Shown: piece after piece, positions 17,439 to 25,762 of the stretch
Position numbering within the stretch: the first letter of the stretch is position 1
How the letters are laid out: each line of letters opens with the position of its first letter
Source of the DNA: Streptomyces cavernicola
GTDB lineage: Bacteria > Actinomycetota > Actinomycetes > Streptomycetales > Streptomycetaceae
DNA: 64,000 bases
NCBI RefSeq assembly: GCF_029968035.1
Contig: NZ_JASCIQ010000029.1
Location: forward strand, 1-64,000
Reading direction: 5' to 3'
Position numbers and translations under genes: made by a program
Notes under the pieces: generated by a model
Database searches by the model: none
What the model was told of the DNA's origin: nothing
The model's input: only the letters and a program-made list of their open reading frames with translations

Positions 17439-18443
17439 TCAGGAGGGGGGTGGTGGGGCCGTGGAGTCGCGGATGACGAGTTGGGTGGGGAGGGCGTCGT
17501 CCTGGGGGGTGTGGCCGTCGAGGAGGGCGGTGAGGGCTTCCATGCCGCGTTCGCCTACGCGTTCGGCGGGGAGGTGGACGGTGGTGAGTTCGGGGTCGAC
17601 GGCGGTGGCGAGGGCGAGGTCGTCGAAGCCGGTGACGGAGAGGTCGTGGGGGACGCTGAGGCCGAGGCGGCGGGCGGCTTTGCAGGCGCCGGCGGCGATC
17701 ATGTCGCCGTCGCAGATGACGGCGGTGGGGCGGGGGCCGGGGGTGGTGAGTGCTTGGGTGGCGGCGGCGCGGGAGTAGGCGGCGGAGAGGGGGGCGTGGG
17801 CGGTGCGGAGGGTGGTGTGGGGGGCGGTGCGGAGGGTGTGGGCGATGGCTTCGGCGCGGGTGGTGAAGGTCCAGGAGTCGATGTCGGCGGCGAGGTGGAG
17901 GAAGTGGCGGTGGCCGAGGGTGAGGAGGTGTTCGGTGATCTGGCGCATGCCGTCGGCGACGTCGAGGTTGACGTGGGCGCCTGCGGTGGGGTCGGTGGGG
18001 TCGCTGTCGAGCATGACGAGGGGGAGGTCGGCGCCGTGGAGTGCGGTGAGGGTGTGGGCGGCCATGGAGGAGGCGATGACGCCGTCGATGGCGGCGCGGG
18101 CGGAGGCGAAGGGGTCTTTGGCGGGGCCGAGGCCTTCGGGGGAGGGGTAGAGGACGACGCCGAAGTCGTGTTGGGCGGCTTGGTGGGCGGCGCCGGTGTA
18201 GACGCGGGCGAAGAAGTCGTTGGTGAGGGCGGGGACGACGAGGAGGGCGGTGCGGGTGCGGCCGAGGCGGAGGTTGCGGGCGGCGAGGTTGGGGCGGTAG
18301 CCGAGTTGTCGGGCGGTGTCGCGGACGCGGTCGGCGGTGGTGGGGGAGACGCGGCCGTGCCATTTGTCGCCGAGTACGAGGGAGACGGCGGCTTGGGAGA
18401 CTCCGGCGGCCTTGGCGACGTCCTTGCTGGTGGGGCGTGCCAC
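17439..18443 (-). CDS. LacI-family transcriptional repressor
   Basis: A 334-residue repressor with an N-terminal LacI helix-turn-helix (TSKDVAKAAGVSQAAVSLVLGDK, about residues 4-26, and the hinge YRPNLAARNLRLGRT) and a periplasmic-binding-protein-like effector domain (ALLVVPALTNDFFARVYTGA onward). The GTG at 18443 follows GGAG and starts the standard ARPTSKDV sequence; a longer frame to 18722 runs through the promoter region. It is divergent from the MFS gene, which it probably controls. Two TACGTA palindromes 20 bp apart lie between them. The effector, probably a sugar-like molecule, cannot be inferred. Confidence 0.9.
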   Translation of the reverse strand: MARPTSKDVAKAAGVSQAAVSLVLGDKWHGRVSPTTADRVRDTARQLGYRPNLAARNLRLGRTRTALLVVPALTNDFFARVYTGAAHQAAQHDFGVVLYPSPEGLGPAKDPFASARAAIDGVIASSMAAHTLTALHGADLPLVMLDSDPTDPTAGAHVNLDVADGMRQITEHLLTLGHRHFLHLAADIDSWTFTTRAEAIAHTLRTAPHTTLRTAHAPLSAAYSRAAATQALTTPGPRPTAVICDGDMIAAGACKAARRLGLSVPHDLSVTGFDDLALATAVDPELTTVHLPAERVGERGMEALTALLDGHTPQDDALPTQLVIRDSTAPPPPS

Positions 18444-18506
18444 GTCGGGCTCCGTTCTCGCTGGGGTGCGGTGTGGGCGGGGTGGACCGGTGGTTCGCGG
18501 ACATGG

Positions 18507-18532
18507 TACGTATGGGCCCGGCGTTATACGTA
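18507..18532. promoter_or_regulatory. Candidate operator: two TACGTA palindromes 20 bp apart
   Basis: TACGTA occurs at 18507-18512 and 18527-18532, about two helical turns apart, in the divergent LacI/MFS promoter region. LacI-family operators are palindromes with a central CG, so these fit as repressor sites. Inference only. Confidence 0.45.
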
Positions 18533-18606
18533 AAACTTCCACGGGTGTTCCGGGCGCGGGTGTGTGTCGCGGGGGATGCTGCGAGGGGGCGGGAGAGGGG
18601 CAGGTC

Positions 18607-19866
18607 ATGGCCGCGGGATACGTGGATCTTTTGCGGACGCGGCATGCGGCGCGGCTGCTGGTCGGGACGCTCGTGGGCCGGCTGCCGAATGCGACGGGGC
18701 ATATCGCGATCGTGCTGTTCACGCGGGCGGAGGGCGGCAGTTACACGCTCGCCGGTGCGCTGGCGGCCGTGTACGGCTTGGCGACGGCGGTCGGGCAGCC
18801 GTTGTTGGGGCGGGCGGTGGATCTGCGGGGGCAGCCGGCGGTGATGTTGCCGGCGGCGGTGCTTTCGGCGCTCGGCATGGCCGCGTTCGCGTTCGTGGGG
18901 ATCGGGTCGTTGCCGCTCGCGTACGCGGCGGTGGGGGTGGCCGGGTTGTTCACGCCGCCGTTGGAGGGCGGTCTGCGGGCGTTGTGGCCGGATGTGCTCG
19001 GTCGTGCGGACAAGGTGCATGCGGCGTACGCGTTGGACGCGGTGGCGCAGGAAGTCATGTTCACCGTGGGGCCGTTGCTGGTGACGTTGTTGGTGGCGCT
19101 GTGGTCGCCGGGGGCGGCGTTGCTGGTCATCAATGTGATCGGGGTGCTCGGGGCGTTGTCCGTGGTGGTGTCGGAGCCGTCGCGGAGGTGGCGTTCGGCG
19201 CCGCGGGAGGCGCACTGGCTGGGGGCGTTGCGTTCGCCTGGGCTGTTGACGTTGCTGGGTTCGTTCTTCTTCGTCGGTCTTGCGTTGGGTTCGATCACGG
19301 TGGCGGGGGTGGCGTACGCGGACGACCAGGGGCGGGAGTCGGTGTACGGCTGGTTGATGGCGGCGCTGGGTCTGGGGGCGCTGTTGGGCGGTGTGGTGTA
19401 TGGGGCTCGGCAGTGGGTGGGGGCTCCGGAGCGGCGGTTGCGGGTGCTCGTGGGTCTGTTGGCGCTGGGGTATCTGCCGTTGACGTCGACTCCGGGTGTG
19501 TGGCTGATGTGTGTACTGGCCGCGGTTTCGGGGGTGTTCCTCGCGCCGTCGTTGGCCTGCGCGTTCATCGTGGTGGACCGGCATGCGCCGCGGGGCACGG
19601 TGACGGAGGCGTTCTCGTGGCTGGTGACGACGTTCGGTGTGGGCGCCGCGGTGGGAACGGGTGTTGCCGGCCCGGCGATCGAGGGCGGTGGCACGGCTGC
19701 GGGGTTCGCGGTCGCGGGCGCCGGTGGAGTGGCTGCGCTCCTTGTACTGCTCGGCACGGTTCGGGTGCTTGCGGCCCCGGTGGGCGGCGGGCAGGTGGCG
19801 GGCTCGGCGGAAAGTGATCGAAACGGGGCTGTCGAACCCGGTTTCAGTGCGGGGCATCAGGCGTAA
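18607..19866 (+). CDS. Major facilitator superfamily transporter
   Basis: A 419-residue integral membrane protein with about 12 hydrophobic segments, for example AVYGLATAVGQPLLGRAVDLRGQPAVMLP, where the loop resembles the MFS motif A region. Substrate unknown; homologues in this position are usually annotated simply as MFS permeases. The ATG at 18607 follows GGGAGAGGGG. Its TAA stop overlaps the -10 element of pafA, only 9 bases upstream of the pafA start. It may be under control of the divergent LacI repressor. Confidence 0.85.
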   Translation: MAAGYVDLLRTRHAARLLVGTLVGRLPNATGHIAIVLFTRAEGGSYTLAGALAAVYGLATAVGQPLLGRAVDLRGQPAVMLPAAVLSALGMAAFAFVGIGSLPLAYAAVGVAGLFTPPLEGGLRALWPDVLGRADKVHAAYALDAVAQEVMFTVGPLLVTLLVALWSPGAALLVINVIGVLGALSVVVSEPSRRWRSAPREAHWLGALRSPGLLTLLGSFFFVGLALGSITVAGVAYADDQGRESVYGWLMAALGLGALLGGVVYGARQWVGAPERRLRVLVGLLALGYLPLTSTPGVWLMCVLAAVSGVFLAPSLACAFIVVDRHAPRGTVTEAFSWLVTTFGVGAAVGTGVAGPAIEGGGTAAGFAVAGAGGVAALLVLLGTVRVLAAPVGGGQVAGSAESDRNGAVEPGFSAGHQA

Positions 19867-19869
19867 TGT
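19864..19869 (+). promoter_or_regulatory. -10 element of a probable leaderless pafA transcript
   Basis: TAATGT ends 6 bases before the pafA ATG and overlaps the stop codon of the MFS gene. No Shine-Dalgarno sequence precedes pafA, consistent with leaderless initiation. Confidence 0.55.
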
Positions 19870-19875
19870 TCAGTC

Positions 19876-21237
19876 ATGGACCGCCGCATTTTCGGGCTGG
19901 AGAACGAGTACGGCGTCACGTGCACGTTCAGGGGACAGCGCCGTCTGTCGCCTGACGAAGTGGCGCGCTACCTCTTCCGCCGAGTCGTGTCATGGGGCCG
20001 CAGCAGCAATGTCTTCCTGCGGAACGGCGCCCGCCTGTATCTCGACGTGGGTTCGCATCCGGAATATGCAACACCCGAATGTGACAACGTGACCGAGTTG
20101 GTCACGCACGACAAGGCGGGCGAGCGCATTCTCGAGGGCCTGCTCGTCGACGCCGAGCGTCGCCTGCACGAGGAGGGAATCGCGGGCGACGTCTATCTGT
20201 TCAAGAACAACACCGATTCCGCGGGCAACTCTTACGGCTGCCACGAGAACTATCTGGTGGCCAGGCACGGGGAGTTCTCCCGGCTTGCCGACATTCTCAT
20301 TCCGTTCCTCGTCACGCGGCAGTTGCTGTGCGGGGCGGGCAAGGTGCTGCAGACGCCGCGTGGTGCGGTGTACTGCGTGAGTCAGCGCGCCGAGCACATC
20401 TGGGAGGGCGTCAGTTCCGCGACGACGCGTTCCCGCCCGATCATCAACACCCGGGACGAGCCGCACGCGGACGCCGAGCGTTACCGGCGGCTGCATGTCA
20501 TCGTCGGCGACTCCAACATGTCGGAGACGACGATGCTGTTGAAGGTCGGCGCGACCGACCTGGTGCTCCGCATGATCGAGGCGGGCACGGTGATGCGGGA
20601 CCTGACGCTGGAGAACCCGATCCGGGCGATCCGCGAGGTGAGTCACGACATCACGGGGCGGCGCAAGGTGCGTCTGGCCAGTGGCCGGGAGGCCTCGGCC
20701 CTTGAAGTGCAGCGCGAGTACTACGAGAAGGCCGTGGACTTCTGCGAGCGCCGCGGCATTCGTTCGGGCACCGTGGAGCAGGTCCTCGAACTGTGGGGCC
20801 GTACGCTCGACGCGATCGAGCAGGAGGACCTGGACAAGATCGACACCGAGATCGACTGGGTCATGAAGTACAAGCTCATCGAGCGGTACCGCAACAAGCA
20901 CAACATGACGATGTCGCATCCGCGGGTCGCGCAGATAGACCTCGCGTATCACGACATCCACCGTCGGCGCGGGTTGTACTACCTGCTGGAGAAGAAGGGT
21001 CAAGCGGCGCGTATCTGCAACGACTTGAAGATCTTCGAGGGCAAGTCGGTGCCTCCGCAGACGACCAGGGCGAGGTTGCGCGGTGATTTCATTCGCCGGG
21101 CGCAGGAGCAGCGGCGGGACTTCACCGTGGACTGGGTGCATCTGAAGCTGAACGACCAGGCGCAGCGCACGGTGTTGTGCAAGGACCCGTTCCGTTCGGT
21201 GGACGACCGGGTGGAGAAACTCATCGCAGGTATGTGA
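19876..21237 (+). CDS. pafA: Pup-protein ligase
   Basis: A 453-residue ligase that phosphorylates the C-terminal Glu of deamidated Pup with ATP and transfers it to substrate lysines. MDRRIFGLENEYGV gives the Mg-binding Glu residues, and the catalytic Asp is D57 in RLYLDVGSHPEYATPE, as in mycobacterial PafA. Shared with Dop are KNNTDSAGNSYGCHENYL and RPIINTRDEPHADAERYRRLH; the Dop loop is absent. The gene is separated from the rest of the Pup genes by the LacI/MFS pair and has its own promoter. A terminator follows at 21297-21325. Confidence 0.97.
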   Translation: MDRRIFGLENEYGVTCTFRGQRRLSPDEVARYLFRRVVSWGRSSNVFLRNGARLYLDVGSHPEYATPECDNVTELVTHDKAGERILEGLLVDAERRLHEEGIAGDVYLFKNNTDSAGNSYGCHENYLVARHGEFSRLADILIPFLVTRQLLCGAGKVLQTPRGAVYCVSQRAEHIWEGVSSATTRSRPIINTRDEPHADAERYRRLHVIVGDSNMSETTMLLKVGATDLVLRMIEAGTVMRDLTLENPIRAIREVSHDITGRRKVRLASGREASALEVQREYYEKAVDFCERRGIRSGTVEQVLELWGRTLDAIEQEDLDKIDTEIDWVMKYKLIERYRNKHNMTMSHPRVAQIDLAYHDIHRRRGLYYLLEKKGQAARICNDLKIFEGKSVPPQTTRARLRGDFIRRAQEQRRDFTVDWVHLKLNDQAQRTVLCKDPFRSVDDRVEKLIAGM

Positions 21238-21296
21238 TCGCCGGAATGTGACGAATCACCTGTGTTCCAGGGCCGGTTAGGCCGGGAGCGCAACGC

Positions 21297-21325
21297 GGGC
21301 GCCGTACGTTTCTCGTGCGGCGCCC
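21297..21325 (+). terminator. Terminator after pafA
   Basis: GGGCGCCGTACG pairs with CGTGCGGCGCCC (12 bp, one G-T pair, 5-base loop), followed by TTGTC. It separates pafA from the FKBP genes. Confidence 0.75.
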
Positions 21326-21384
21326 TTGTCACGTCGTAGAGTTGCGCGCACCCCACACAAGATCTATCGATGATGAGGCCCACA

Positions 21385-22371
21385 GTGCGCCGACGCTCGC
21401 TGCTTCTTGCCGTTCCCGCCGGACTGTTGACGCTCGCCGGCTGCGGCGACGACAAGGCAGACAAGGCCAAGTCCAAGGCCACGGACGGTTCTTCCAACTC
21501 GGGGGACGCCGCCGCGAAGATCGTGGACGGTCCGCTGCCCGAGATCACCAAGGGCGACAAGTTCGGGACGAAGCCGACGGTTGCGAAGGGTTCGGGCGAG
21601 CCGTCGAAGAACCTTGCGGTGAAGACGCTGATCGAGGGCAAGGACGCGAAGGTCGCGAAGGGCGACTATCTGCAGGTCGATTACCTGGGGCAGATCTGGG
21701 CCTCGGCGAAGGTCTTCGACAACTCTTACGACCGCGGTGCGCCGGCGGTGTTCCCGATCGGTGTGGGCCAGGTCATTCCGGGCTGGGACCAGGGTCTTGT
21801 CGGCAAGAAGGTGGGCAGCCGGGTCGAGCTGGGCATTCCGCCGGAGCTCGGGTACGGCAAGCAGGGCAATGCACAGGCGGGCATCAAGGGCACCGACACC
21901 CTGGTCTTCGTCGTCGACATCGTCGGCTCGTACGGGGCGAAGAGCTCCGCGAAGGGCAAGGACGTCGCGCAGGACAACATCGACCTGCCGAAGGTCGGCA
22001 TGAACACCGACGGCAAGGCGCCGTCGATCGACGTGCCGAAGAAGGACGCCCCGAAGAAGCTCGTGGCGAACTATGTGATCGAGGGCGACGGTCCCGCGCT
22101 GAAGGCGCAGGACACGGTGCTCGTGCAGTACAAGGGTGTGCTGTGGGACGGCGGCAAGGAGTTCGACTCCACGTACAAGCGCTCGCAGCTCGCGCAGTTC
22201 CCGCTGGCGCAGGTCGTGAAGGGCTGGTCGCAGGGGCTCACGGGGAAGAAGGTGGGCAGCCGGGTGCTGATCGTGGTGCCGCCGGAGCTCGGGTACGGCG
22301 ACAAGGAGCAGCAGGGCATCCCCGCCAAGTCCACTCTGGTCTTCTCGGTCGACATCATCGCGAAGATGTGA
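21385..22371 (+). CDS. FKBP-type peptidyl-prolyl isomerase lipoprotein with two FKBP domains
   Basis: A 328-residue lipoprotein. The GTG at 21385 is preferred: GATGAGG is 6 bases upstream and the product then starts with VRRRSLLLAVPAGLL and the lipobox LAGC. ATG codons at 21370 and 21373 lie within or before that Shine-Dalgarno. Two FKBP domains follow, near residues 80-190 and 220-328. Both have the PGW core (VIPGWDQGL, VVKGWSQGL, with Pro lost in the second) and PPELGYG. It should assist folding of exported proteins outside the membrane. A cytosolic single-domain FKBP gene follows. Confidence 0.88.
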   Translation: MRRRSLLLAVPAGLLTLAGCGDDKADKAKSKATDGSSNSGDAAAKIVDGPLPEITKGDKFGTKPTVAKGSGEPSKNLAVKTLIEGKDAKVAKGDYLQVDYLGQIWASAKVFDNSYDRGAPAVFPIGVGQVIPGWDQGLVGKKVGSRVELGIPPELGYGKQGNAQAGIKGTDTLVFVVDIVGSYGAKSSAKGKDVAQDNIDLPKVGMNTDGKAPSIDVPKKDAPKKLVANYVIEGDGPALKAQDTVLVQYKGVLWDGGKEFDSTYKRSQLAQFPLAQVVKGWSQGLTGKKVGSRVLIVVPPELGYGDKEQQGIPAKSTLVFSVDIIAKM

Positions 22372-22439
22372 GCGTGAGCGGTCCGGCGGAAATGTAAGAC
22401 TGTCCCCGCTGCACATTCGAAGAAGCAGGAGCAATACAC

Positions 22440-22814
22440 GTGAGCATCGACAAGCCCGAGGTCGACTTCCCCGGCGGCGAGCCCCCGGCGGACCTGGAGA
22501 TCAAGGACATCTGGGAGGGCGACGGCGCCGAGGCCAAGGCGGGCGATCCGATCCGCATGCACTACGTCGGTGTGGCCTTCTCCAGCGGTGAGGAGTTCGA
22601 CGCGAGCTGGAACCGCGGCCGGACCCTGGACTTCCAGCTCGGTGTCGGTCAGGTCATCCCCGGCTGGGACAAGGGCGTGCAGGGCATGAAGGTCGGCGGC
22701 CGCCGCCAGCTGATCATCCCGCCGCACCTGGCGTACGGCGAGCGCGGCGCCGGCAACGTGATCAAGCCGGGCGAGACGCTGATCTTCGTCTGCGACCTGG
22801 TCCAGGTCGGCTGA
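22440..22814 (+). CDS. FKBP-type peptidyl-prolyl cis-trans isomerase
   Basis: A 124-residue single-domain FKBP without signal peptide, so cytoplasmic. Key motifs are MHYVGVAFSSGEEFDASWNRG, VIPGWDKGVQGMKVGGRRQL and IPPHLAYGERG, covering the active-site Tyr, Asp, Trp and hydrophobic pocket of FK506-binding proteins. Start GTG at 22440 after AGCAGGAGCAA. It is 68 bases after the lipoprotein FKBP gene and is probably co-transcribed. A strong terminator follows. Confidence 0.93.
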   Translation: MSIDKPEVDFPGGEPPADLEIKDIWEGDGAEAKAGDPIRMHYVGVAFSSGEEFDASWNRGRTLDFQLGVGQVIPGWDKGVQGMKVGGRRQLIIPPHLAYGERGAGNVIKPGETLIFVCDLVQVG

Positions 22815-22853
22815 ACCGCCGTCGGACTCCGGCGTGAGCCGGGTTCGGAACTT

Positions 22854-22885
22854 CGAGGGCCCCTGCCTGTCGGCGGGGGCCCTCG
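22854..22885 (+). terminator. Terminator after the FKBP genes
   Basis: CGAGGGCCCCTGCC pairs with GGCGGGGGCCCTCG (14 bp, TGTC loop), followed by GCTTTTG. Confidence 0.88.
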
Positions 22886-22967
22886 GCTTTTGCCTCGACA
22901 CTCCGTAGCGGTACGGTCGACCGTCGTAGAGCGGCGTGCGTTGCGTGGCAGGTGGGAGAGGGCGTCG

Positions 22968-23921
22968 ATGGCGATTGCCAAGGCAGAGCGGCTGATGAAT
23001 CTCGCGCTGTGCCTGTTGGGGACCCGGCGGCCGTTGAGCAAGCGCGAGTTGCGCGGCTCCATCGAGGCGTACCTGGAGGCGGGTTCCGACGACTCCTTCA
23101 ACCGGATGTTCGAGCGGGACAAGGACGACCTGCGGGAACTCGGCCTGGTGATCGAGACGGTCGAGAACCTCGACGGTGACGTCGGTTATCTGGCCCGCCG
23201 CGACAGCAACCGCCTGCCGCCCGTCACTCTCGACGCGGAGGAGGCCGCCGCGCTCGGCCTGGCCGCGAAGGTCTGGCAGCAGGCCCGCCTGGCCGGGGCC
23301 GCGAGCGGCGCCCTGCAGAAGCTGCGCGCCGCCGGGCTGCCCGAGGAGGTCGATCCGTACGAGCCGCACAGTGCGCTCGAACCGCGGATCCCGGTGCACG
23401 AGGCGGCGTTCGAGCCGCTGATGCTGGCCTGCCGCGACCGCCGTCCCGTCGTCTTCGAGTACCGCAAGGCGAACGCCGCCCGCCCGGAGGCCCGGCATGT
23501 GGAGCCGTGGGCCCTGGAGTGCTGGCGCGGCCACTGGTACCTGGCGGGCTGGGACCGGGACCGGGGCGCGGAGCGGCTGTTCCGGCTCTCCCGGATCACC
23601 GGCAAGGTCCGTTCCCGGGCAGGGAAGTTCACCGCCGAGGTGCCGGACGTCGTGACCGTACGGGAGACCGTGGCGAGCTGGGCCGGGGAGATCGCCGACC
23701 GCTCCGCGAAGCTCAGGCTGCGCGCGGGGGCGGGCTACCCGCTGCGCGCCAAGGCCACGTCGGTGCGTGAACTCGGCGACGGCTGGGACGAGTTGGAGAT
23801 TCCGTACGGGCACGGCATGGACGCCTGGCTCGTGGAGTTCGGGCCCGATGTGGTGGTGCTCGAACCCGCCGAGCTGCGGGCGGACGTCGTGGACCGGCTG
23901 CGTGCCGTGGCCACTGGCTGA
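22968..23921 (+). CDS. pafB: WYL-domain transcriptional regulator PafB
   Basis: A 317-residue regulator with an N-terminal winged helix (RLMNLALCLLGTRRPLSKRELR) and a WYL domain (about 140-210, VVFEYRKANA...RHVEPWALECWRGHWYLAGWDRD). In mycobacteria PafB and PafC form a complex that activates many DNA-damage genes independently of LexA. The WYL domain is thought to sense a nucleic-acid signal. The ATG at 22968 follows GGGAGAGGG. pafC begins 17 bases after its stop, so they are one transcription unit. Confidence 0.92.
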   Translation: MAIAKAERLMNLALCLLGTRRPLSKRELRGSIEAYLEAGSDDSFNRMFERDKDDLRELGLVIETVENLDGDVGYLARRDSNRLPPVTLDAEEAAALGLAAKVWQQARLAGAASGALQKLRAAGLPEEVDPYEPHSALEPRIPVHEAAFEPLMLACRDRRPVVFEYRKANAARPEARHVEPWALECWRGHWYLAGWDRDRGAERLFRLSRITGKVRSRAGKFTAEVPDVVTVRETVASWAGEIADRSAKLRLRAGAGYPLRAKATSVRELGDGWDELEIPYGHGMDAWLVEFGPDVVVLEPAELRADVVDRLRAVATG

Positions 23922-23938
23922 GGGGGAGACGGACAGAC

Positions 23939-25000
23939 ATGGCCGCGAACGCGATCGACCAGACCCGCAGGATGCTGTCCCTCGTCACATATCTCCGCGA
24001 GCGCCCCGGCGCCCGGATCGCGGACGTGGCGCGGGCGTTCGGCATCAGCGAGGACGAGCTGATCTCCGACCTCGACGTGCTGCCGCTGTGCGGGACCAGC
24101 TTCCGCGGCGGCGACCTGCTCGACATCGACACCGACGGCGAGCGGATCTGGTGGCACAACCCGGCCGCCCTGTCCGCCGAGGCTGCCGCCCCGCTCCGGC
24201 TCGCCGCGGACGAGGCGACCGCGCTGCTGGTCGCCGCCCGCGCCGTCGCCACCTTGCCGGGACTGCGCGAGGGCGACCGCGAGGCGCTGCTCCGTGCCAC
24301 CGCCAAGCTGGAGGCCGCGGCGGGGGAGACGGCCGGGGCCAGCGACCGGCTCTCGGTCACGTTCGAGTCCGAGGGCGGCGTCTTCGCCGAGGTGGACCGG
24401 GCGATCTCCGAGCGGCGCCGCCTGTGGGTGCGCTACTACTCGCCCGCGCGCGACGAGCTGACCGAGCGGGAGGTCGACCCGATCCGCCTGTTCGCGCTCG
24501 GCCACACGTACATGGAGGCGTGGTGCTACCGCTCCGAGGCGCGGCGCACCTTCCGCCTCGACCGGGTCGCCGAGATCCGCATCCTGGACGAGCCGGCCGC
24601 CCCGCCCGAGCTGGAGCTGCGGGACCTGTCCGAGGCGCTGGTGCAGCCGTCGGCCGACGATCCGGAGGTGGTCGTCGAGGTCGGGCCCGGCGGGCGCTGG
24701 GTCGCCGAGTACTACCCGCACGACAGCGCGGAGGAGCTGCCCGACGGCGGGCTCCGCATCACCCTGCGCACCCCGGACCCGGCGTCGCTGCGCAGGCTCG
24801 CGCTGCGGCTCGGGCCGGACGGCCGGATCACCGAGCCCGGCGACCTGGCGCAGAGCGCGCGGCGCGCGGCGGTGGAGGCGCTCGCCGCGTACGAAGCGGC
24901 GGACGGCGAGACGCACGGCGCCCCACACAGCGCTCCGCATGGCGAACCGCATGACGAGGTTCACGATGCGCCAGGGCAGGGGCGGGGGCAGGGAGCTTGA
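23939..25000 (+). CDS. pafC: WYL-domain transcriptional regulator PafC
   Basis: A 353-residue partner of PafB with the same layout: N-terminal winged helix (ARIADVARAFGISEDELISDLDVL) and WYL domain (about 155-215, RRRLWVRYYSPARDEL...LGHTYMEAWCYRSEARRTFRLDR). The last 40 residues are a low-complexity His/Gly/Ala-rich tail (ETHGAPHSAPHGEPHDEVHD) not expected in the family, possibly metal-binding or just disordered. The ATG at 23939 follows GGGGGAGACGG. The next small gene follows almost at once. Confidence 0.92.
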   Translation: MAANAIDQTRRMLSLVTYLRERPGARIADVARAFGISEDELISDLDVLPLCGTSFRGGDLLDIDTDGERIWWHNPAALSAEAAAPLRLAADEATALLVAARAVATLPGLREGDREALLRATAKLEAAAGETAGASDRLSVTFESEGGVFAEVDRAISERRRLWVRYYSPARDELTEREVDPIRLFALGHTYMEAWCYRSEARRTFRLDRVAEIRILDEPAAPPELELRDLSEALVQPSADDPEVVVEVGPGGRWVAEYYPHDSAEELPDGGLRITLRTPDPASLRRLALRLGPDGRITEPGDLAQSARRAAVEALAAYEAADGETHGAPHSAPHGEPHDEVHDAPGQGRGQGA

Positions 25001-25011
25001 GGGTTTCGGAT

Positions 25012-25335
25012 ATGTCGAGTACGTCCGGTAGTTCGGGAAGATCCGGGTTCGCGGTGGTGGGTGCGGGGCGGCCCGCCGACGGTGAGGCCGTGCCCGGCGT
25101 CCCGCGCCAGTCGGGCCCCACGCAGTTCAAGGCCGCCTGCCCCGACTGCCGGGCCCGCTTCCAACTGGCCGCCGGTGCCATCCGGTTGGCCATCGGTGCC
25201 AGCCGGCGTACCACCTTCTACTCCTTCACCTGCCCCGAGTGCGACGCCGCCGTGCGCAAGCCCGCCGGTGAGCGCATCGTCGAACTCCTCACGCGCGGTG
25301 GGGTGCGGACGCTGCGTCTGCACTCCACGGTCTAG
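25012..25335 (+). CDS. Small zinc-ribbon protein of unknown function
   Basis: A 107-residue cytoplasmic protein. Two cysteine pairs, AACPDCRARF and FTCPECDAAV, spaced about 30 residues apart, form a probable zinc ribbon. The N-terminal 40 residues are Ser/Gly-rich and disordered. The ATG at 25012 follows GAGGG with 8-base spacing; the TTG at 24997 overlaps the pafC stop and is a less likely start. Linkage to pafBC suggests a nucleic-acid or damage-response role, but that is a guess. Confidence 0.75.
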   Translation: MSSTSGSSGRSGFAVVGAGRPADGEAVPGVPRQSGPTQFKAACPDCRARFQLAAGAIRLAIGASRRTTFYSFTCPECDAAVRKPAGERIVELLTRGGVRTLRLHSTV

Positions 25336-25338
25336 GGT
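25333..25338 (+). promoter_or_regulatory. -10 element of a probable leaderless small-membrane-protein transcript
   Basis: TAGGGT overlaps the stop codon of the zinc-ribbon gene and ends 7 bases before the ATG at 25346. No Shine-Dalgarno is present. Confidence 0.55.
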
Positions 25339-25345
25339 GGCGCGC

Positions 25346-25543
25346 ATGTTCTGGCCCATGATCGCGATCGCCCTGGGGTTCCTGGGGCTGGCCGTCCTCG
25401 GTGTGCTCGCCGTACGCGTCTTCCTGGAGGTCAGACGCCTCGGAGCGCAGGTCGCCGACACCGCGGGGAAGATCAACCGCGCTGCGGAGGACCTGGAGCG
25501 GGCGGCCACGGGCGTTGCGCGGACCGGGCGGGACACGCTCTAG
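25346..25543 (+). CDS. Small membrane protein of unknown function
   Basis: A 65-residue protein with one N-terminal transmembrane segment (MIAIALGFLGLAVLGVLAVRVFL) and a cytoplasmic amphipathic helix (RRLGAQVADTAGKINRAAEDLERA). The architecture resembles DUF948-like small membrane proteins. No function can be assigned. It lies between pafBC and tatAC. Confidence 0.7.
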   Translation: MFWPMIAIALGFLGLAVLGVLAVRVFLEVRRLGAQVADTAGKINRAAEDLERAATGVARTGRDTL

Positions 25544-25631
25544 GGCCCGTCTGGGGCCCGTCTCCCGGAGGCCTGTTCCCGGTGCGTGCGCCGGCCGACG
25601 AAGCGCGCGATCACAGGCGAGGGGCGACTAG

Positions 25632-25671
25632 CCAGGAGTACGCAAGGGGATTGCCCTGCGTTTACTCCTGG
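25632..25671. promoter_or_regulatory. Long imperfect palindrome upstream of tatA
   Basis: CCAGGAGTA-CGCA-GGG pairs with CCC-TGCG-TACTCCTGG in a roughly 16-bp interrupted hairpin about 90 bases before the tatA start. It could terminate the upstream transcript or bind a regulator. A weak TTGCCC/TACGAT promoter pair (19-base spacer) overlaps its right half. Confidence 0.45.
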
Positions 25672-25762
25672 GGGTTACGATCGCAGTCAAGCACGGTGGT
25701 CGGATACCTGTCCGGCCCAACCAGCACCTGATCCTGTCGCCTCGGTGAAGAAGGTAAACCCC

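Noticed and set aside
16609..19857. A 1082-codon minus-strand frame opposite prcA, LacI and MFS
   Set aside because: Arg/Pro/His-rich low-complexity product, crosses three real genes in both directions; typical high-GC shadow.
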